From Flavobacteriales bacterium (GTDB taxonomy: Bacteria > Bacteroidota > Bacteroidia > Flavobacteriales_D > Parvicellaceae): a stretch of DNA of 6,597 bases. Positions 4,160 to 6,597 of the stretch are shown one piece after another. The notes below the pieces were generated by a model. The model worked only from the letters and a program-made list of their open reading frames with translations. It did no database searches and had not been told where the DNA came from. The position numbers were made by a program, and so were the translations under genes. The DNA lies in the NCBI GenBank assembly GCA_027047735.1, contig JALTUD010000247.1, positions 1 to 6,597 of the forward strand. The letters run 5' to 3'. Each line of letters starts with the position of its first letter. Position 1 is the first letter of the stretch.

Positions 4160-6597
4160 ATGAAGAAAACAAAAATACTATTAGGAACACTTGCACTATC
4201 TGCATTTGCAGTAGGTTCACTTTTTTTCGGTAAAGAACTTAAGAATTCAGCTACATATAAAGCAGAAACAATTTCTTTCGGAGAAAATGATGTAAATTCA
4301 TGGAATCAAGCGGCAGAGTATTATAGAGCATTAAGAGCAAACGTAAATACAGGAGAAATTGAAGAAGCGGATTATACAGAAGCCTATAATCATCTTCAAC
4401 AAATGGAGGTTAATAAAACGACTGCATTTTCTTTTATAGAAGAAGGTCCTGACAATGTGGGAGGTAGAACAAGAGCTATCGAGGTTCACCCATCAAATGA
4501 CGATGTCATTTATGCCGGAGCTGTTACAGGTGGTCTGTTTGTAACCCATAACGGAGGAAACACTTGGGAAAGGGTTGAAGGCTGGGATGCCTCAACAGAT
4601 TTAGTTTCTATATCTTCAATTGCTATAACAAATGATGGTACTATCTACGTGGCAACCGGGGGTGGTACTTTTGAAAATTCTATCTCATTTGAAAATTCAG
4701 GAAACCAAAGAGGAAATGGATTATGGTATTCGTCAGATAACGGAGCGACTTTTACTCAAGCACAGGGTAGCAATAATAAAGATTTAACAAAAGTAGTAGC
4801 CGATCGTTCTAAAAATGATGTCGTATATGTTACCGGTTCCGGTTTTGGGCTAAGAAAGTTAGAGAACAAAGGTAGTTTTGTTTCTTTTAGTGCAACAGGG
4901 TTGTCCACTTCTACAGCTACACAAGATGTTAAAGTATCTCCGGACGGGAATGTTATTTTAGTGGCTTCCGGTAATAAAATTTGGGCATCACAAGATGGAG
5001 GAAATAGTTTTACCGTGGTAACCGGTAATAGTGCAGGTAAAATAAACGGGGGGTCTTCAAGAAATGAATGTGCTATTTCATATGAGAAAAATAGTGCCGG
5101 ACAATGGAATTGTTATGTAGCCAGGTCTTTGTCAAATGGACATATTAGCGGAGTTTGGTTCTCAGGGGACAATGGAGTTACGTGGTCGAGAATTGCTCAG
5201 TCTTATGTTGATGGTTCTAATGGTGGATTGAGTTGGGATCCTACTTCCAATCAAGGGAATTATGATTTGGTTATATCAGCTGTTAAAGGGCATGCGAATC
5301 AATGTGTGTTAGGCGGATTGAATTTATATAAATGGGAAAATACAAGTAGTTTATCCAATCCAATGGGGACATGGCAAGCAATAACTAATTGGGCATTTCC
5401 TAAAGGTAGTACATTTTATGTACATGCAGATAATCACAGAATAACTTGGAACTCGCAAGGTAAGCTAATTGTTGGTAATGACGGTGGGATTCAAATGTCG
5501 AGAACAAATAATTTGGCAAATGGATTCTATGATTCGAATAGAGGATATGACGTTACTCAATTTTATAGTGTTGCTTATGGTCCGGATGGTTCAGTGCTTG
5601 GTGGAGCTCAAGATAATGGAAGTAATCTGAATAATCATACTGGAGTCTTTAGTTGGTTAGAGTTTTTGCCTGTTGGAGGCGGTGATGGATTTGAGTGTGA
5701 AATTTCTTATTTAAATAAAGATGCTTTTATTACTTCATTATACAATAGTGGAACTTTTAGACATAGTGACGTGTCTGATATGGGCTCATTACTTGATATG
5801 CCTGCTGGTGGAGCTTTAGGGCAAGGGAATGGTCCTGTTGGGACTTTTTATACTCCATTAAGATTGTTTGAAGACGCTCATGATAATGATACACAAGATT
5901 CAATTCAATTTATTCCAACGCATTCTTACTCAGCCGGTGATATAGTTTACTATACAAGTCCTACTTTTGAGTTACCGCTGGAATATACACTGACACAAAA
6001 TCTAGTGGTTCAATTTGATACGACGTTTATTACGTCTGATACGATTACGCCAACTTATGATACTTTGCATGCGGGGGATACATTATTAGAAAATCCGTTA
6101 GCATTGGATACAATAATGTTACCGGATTATATTCAATCAATGTATGTTTCTCATACCGATTTAGGAGTGTTTTTAACGAGAGATGCTTTACGTTTTGGAA
6201 TACCTACTGAATGGTGGAAAATATTACCTGTTGCCAACAATGCTCATTCTTTTGAGTTTTCAAAAGATGGAAATTGGCTATGGGTAGGTACTATGAGCGG
6301 TACGCTATACAGAGTGGCTGGTTTGGATAGTGCTTACTCTTTTGAACAAGCAGATTACAGTTATAAAGATAGTGCACAATATAAATTAGAAATTGATGTA
6401 ATATCTGGAGCGGGTTCTAGTATTGTTACTGATATCTCTATTGATAAAGACAATCCGGATAGAGTGATTGTTACGCGTGCCGGGACTTCAAATAGTAATG
6501 TGTTTTATTCAACGAATGCTACATCAGCTAACCCTACATGGACAGTAATTGATGGTAATGGAACGAATGGATTACCGAATATTCCGGTTTATGCAGC
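4160..6597 (+). CDS. Large exported Asp-box (BNR/sortilin-like) beta-propeller protein, 3' end cut by the window
   Basis: An open frame of 812 codons with no stop reaches the window edge. The N-terminus (two lysines, then a hydrophobic stretch at about 5-23) is a signal peptide. After a short helical stretch (about 42-80), the motif GPDNVGGRTRAIEVHP opens a WD-like/Asp-box propeller. Asp-boxes or close variants are THNGGNTW (129-136), SSDNGATF (191-198), SQDGGNSF (277-284) and SGDNGVTW (335-342). Related turns are VGNDGGIQMS (438-447), GGAQDNGSN (481-489), GGGDGF (506-511) and WLWVGT (706-711). A Thr/Asp-rich segment (about 608-655) interrupts the repeats. In Bacteroidota such proteins are usually over 1000 residues and end in a type IX secretion sorting domain; that end lies outside the window, so secretion by that route is inference. 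They are often labelled glycosyl hydrolase, but no catalytic residues support that here. An adhesive or carbohydrate-binding surface protein is as likely. Confidence 0.88.
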   Translation, partial: MKKTKILLGTLALSAFAVGSLFFGKELKNSATYKAETISFGENDVNSWNQAAEYYRALRANVNTGEIEEADYTEAYNHLQQMEVNKTTAFSFIEEGPDNVGGRTRAIEVHPSNDDVIYAGAVTGGLFVTHNGGNTWERVEGWDASTDLVSISSIAITNDGTIYVATGGGTFENSISFENSGNQRGNGLWYSSDNGATFTQAQGSNNKDLTKVVADRSKNDVVYVTGSGFGLRKLENKGSFVSFSATGLSTSTATQDVKVSPDGNVILVASGNKIWASQDGGNSFTVVTGNSAGKINGGSSRNECAISYEKNSAGQWNCYVARSLSNGHISGVWFSGDNGVTWSRIAQSYVDGSNGGLSWDPTSNQGNYDLVISAVKGHANQCVLGGLNLYKWENTSSLSNPMGTWQAITNWAFPKGSTFYVHADNHRITWNSQGKLIVGNDGGIQMSRTNNLANGFYDSNRGYDVTQFYSVAYGPDGSVLGGAQDNGSNLNNHTGVFSWLEFLPVGGGDGFECEISYLNKDAFITSLYNSGTFRHSDVSDMGSLLDMPAGGALGQGNGPVGTFYTPLRLFEDAHDNDTQDSIQFIPTHSYSAGDIVYYTSPTFELPLEYTLTQNLVVQFDTTFITSDTITPTYDTLHAGDTLLENPLALDTIMLPDYIQSMYVSHTDLGVFLTRDALRFGIPTEWWKILPVANNAHSFEFSKDGNWLWVGTMSGTLYRVAGLDSAYSFEQADYSYKDSAQYKLEIDVISGAGSSIVTDISIDKDNPDRVIVTRAGTSNSNVFYSTNATSANPTWTVIDGNGTNGLPNIPVYA

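Noticed and set aside
4160..6597. Glycosyl hydrolase or sialidase function for the propeller protein
   Set aside because: Asp-boxes occur in many non-enzymatic propellers, and no sialidase catalytic arginine triad or FRIP motif was seen in the visible part.

Overview
The window looks like chromosomal DNA from a member of the Bacteroidota, most likely a flavobacterium. It is AT-rich. Three of the four genes are preceded by a clear or near match to the Bacteroidota -7 promoter box (TAnnTTTG), and the start codons sit behind A-rich leaders without strong Shine-Dalgarno sites. Two of the gene products are typical Bacteroidota envelope proteins. No species can be named from this stretch.

Layout: positions 1-191 and 1661-1844 are two diverged copies, in opposite orientation, of one structured repeat. 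They bracket a single gene (304-1650) for a membrane di-iron hydroxylase of the sterol desaturase / fatty acid hydroxylase superfamily, whose architecture resembles alkylglycerol monooxygenase. The 602 bases after it (1651-2252) hold no gene, only repeat-derived hairpins and then the promoter of the next gene. At 2253-3101 is a secreted, probably outer-membrane beta-barrel protein, ended by a perfect 32-base palindromic terminator. At 3242-3757 is a GNAT acetyltransferase whose promoter box lies so close to the ATG that the mRNA may be leaderless. The intergenic region 3758-4159 holds a second, unrelated cluster of inverted and direct repeats. From 4160 to the window edge runs the first 812 codons of a large exported Asp-box (BNR/sortilin-like) beta-propeller protein, cut by the window end.

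All four genes are on the + strand, but each appears to be its own transcription unit: the gaps are 139 to 602 bases, each gene has its own candidate promoter, and terminator- or hairpin-forming DNA separates most of them. No shared pathway is evident beyond three of the four products acting in or beyond the envelope. The most interesting signal is not a gene but the bracketing repeat. Its two copies keep the same order of hairpins while one stem has been replaced by an unrelated but still perfectly paired sequence. In the other stem, pairing defects are mostly G-T wobbles on one strand only. This suggests selection on a folded single strand (RNA or transposition-type ssDNA).
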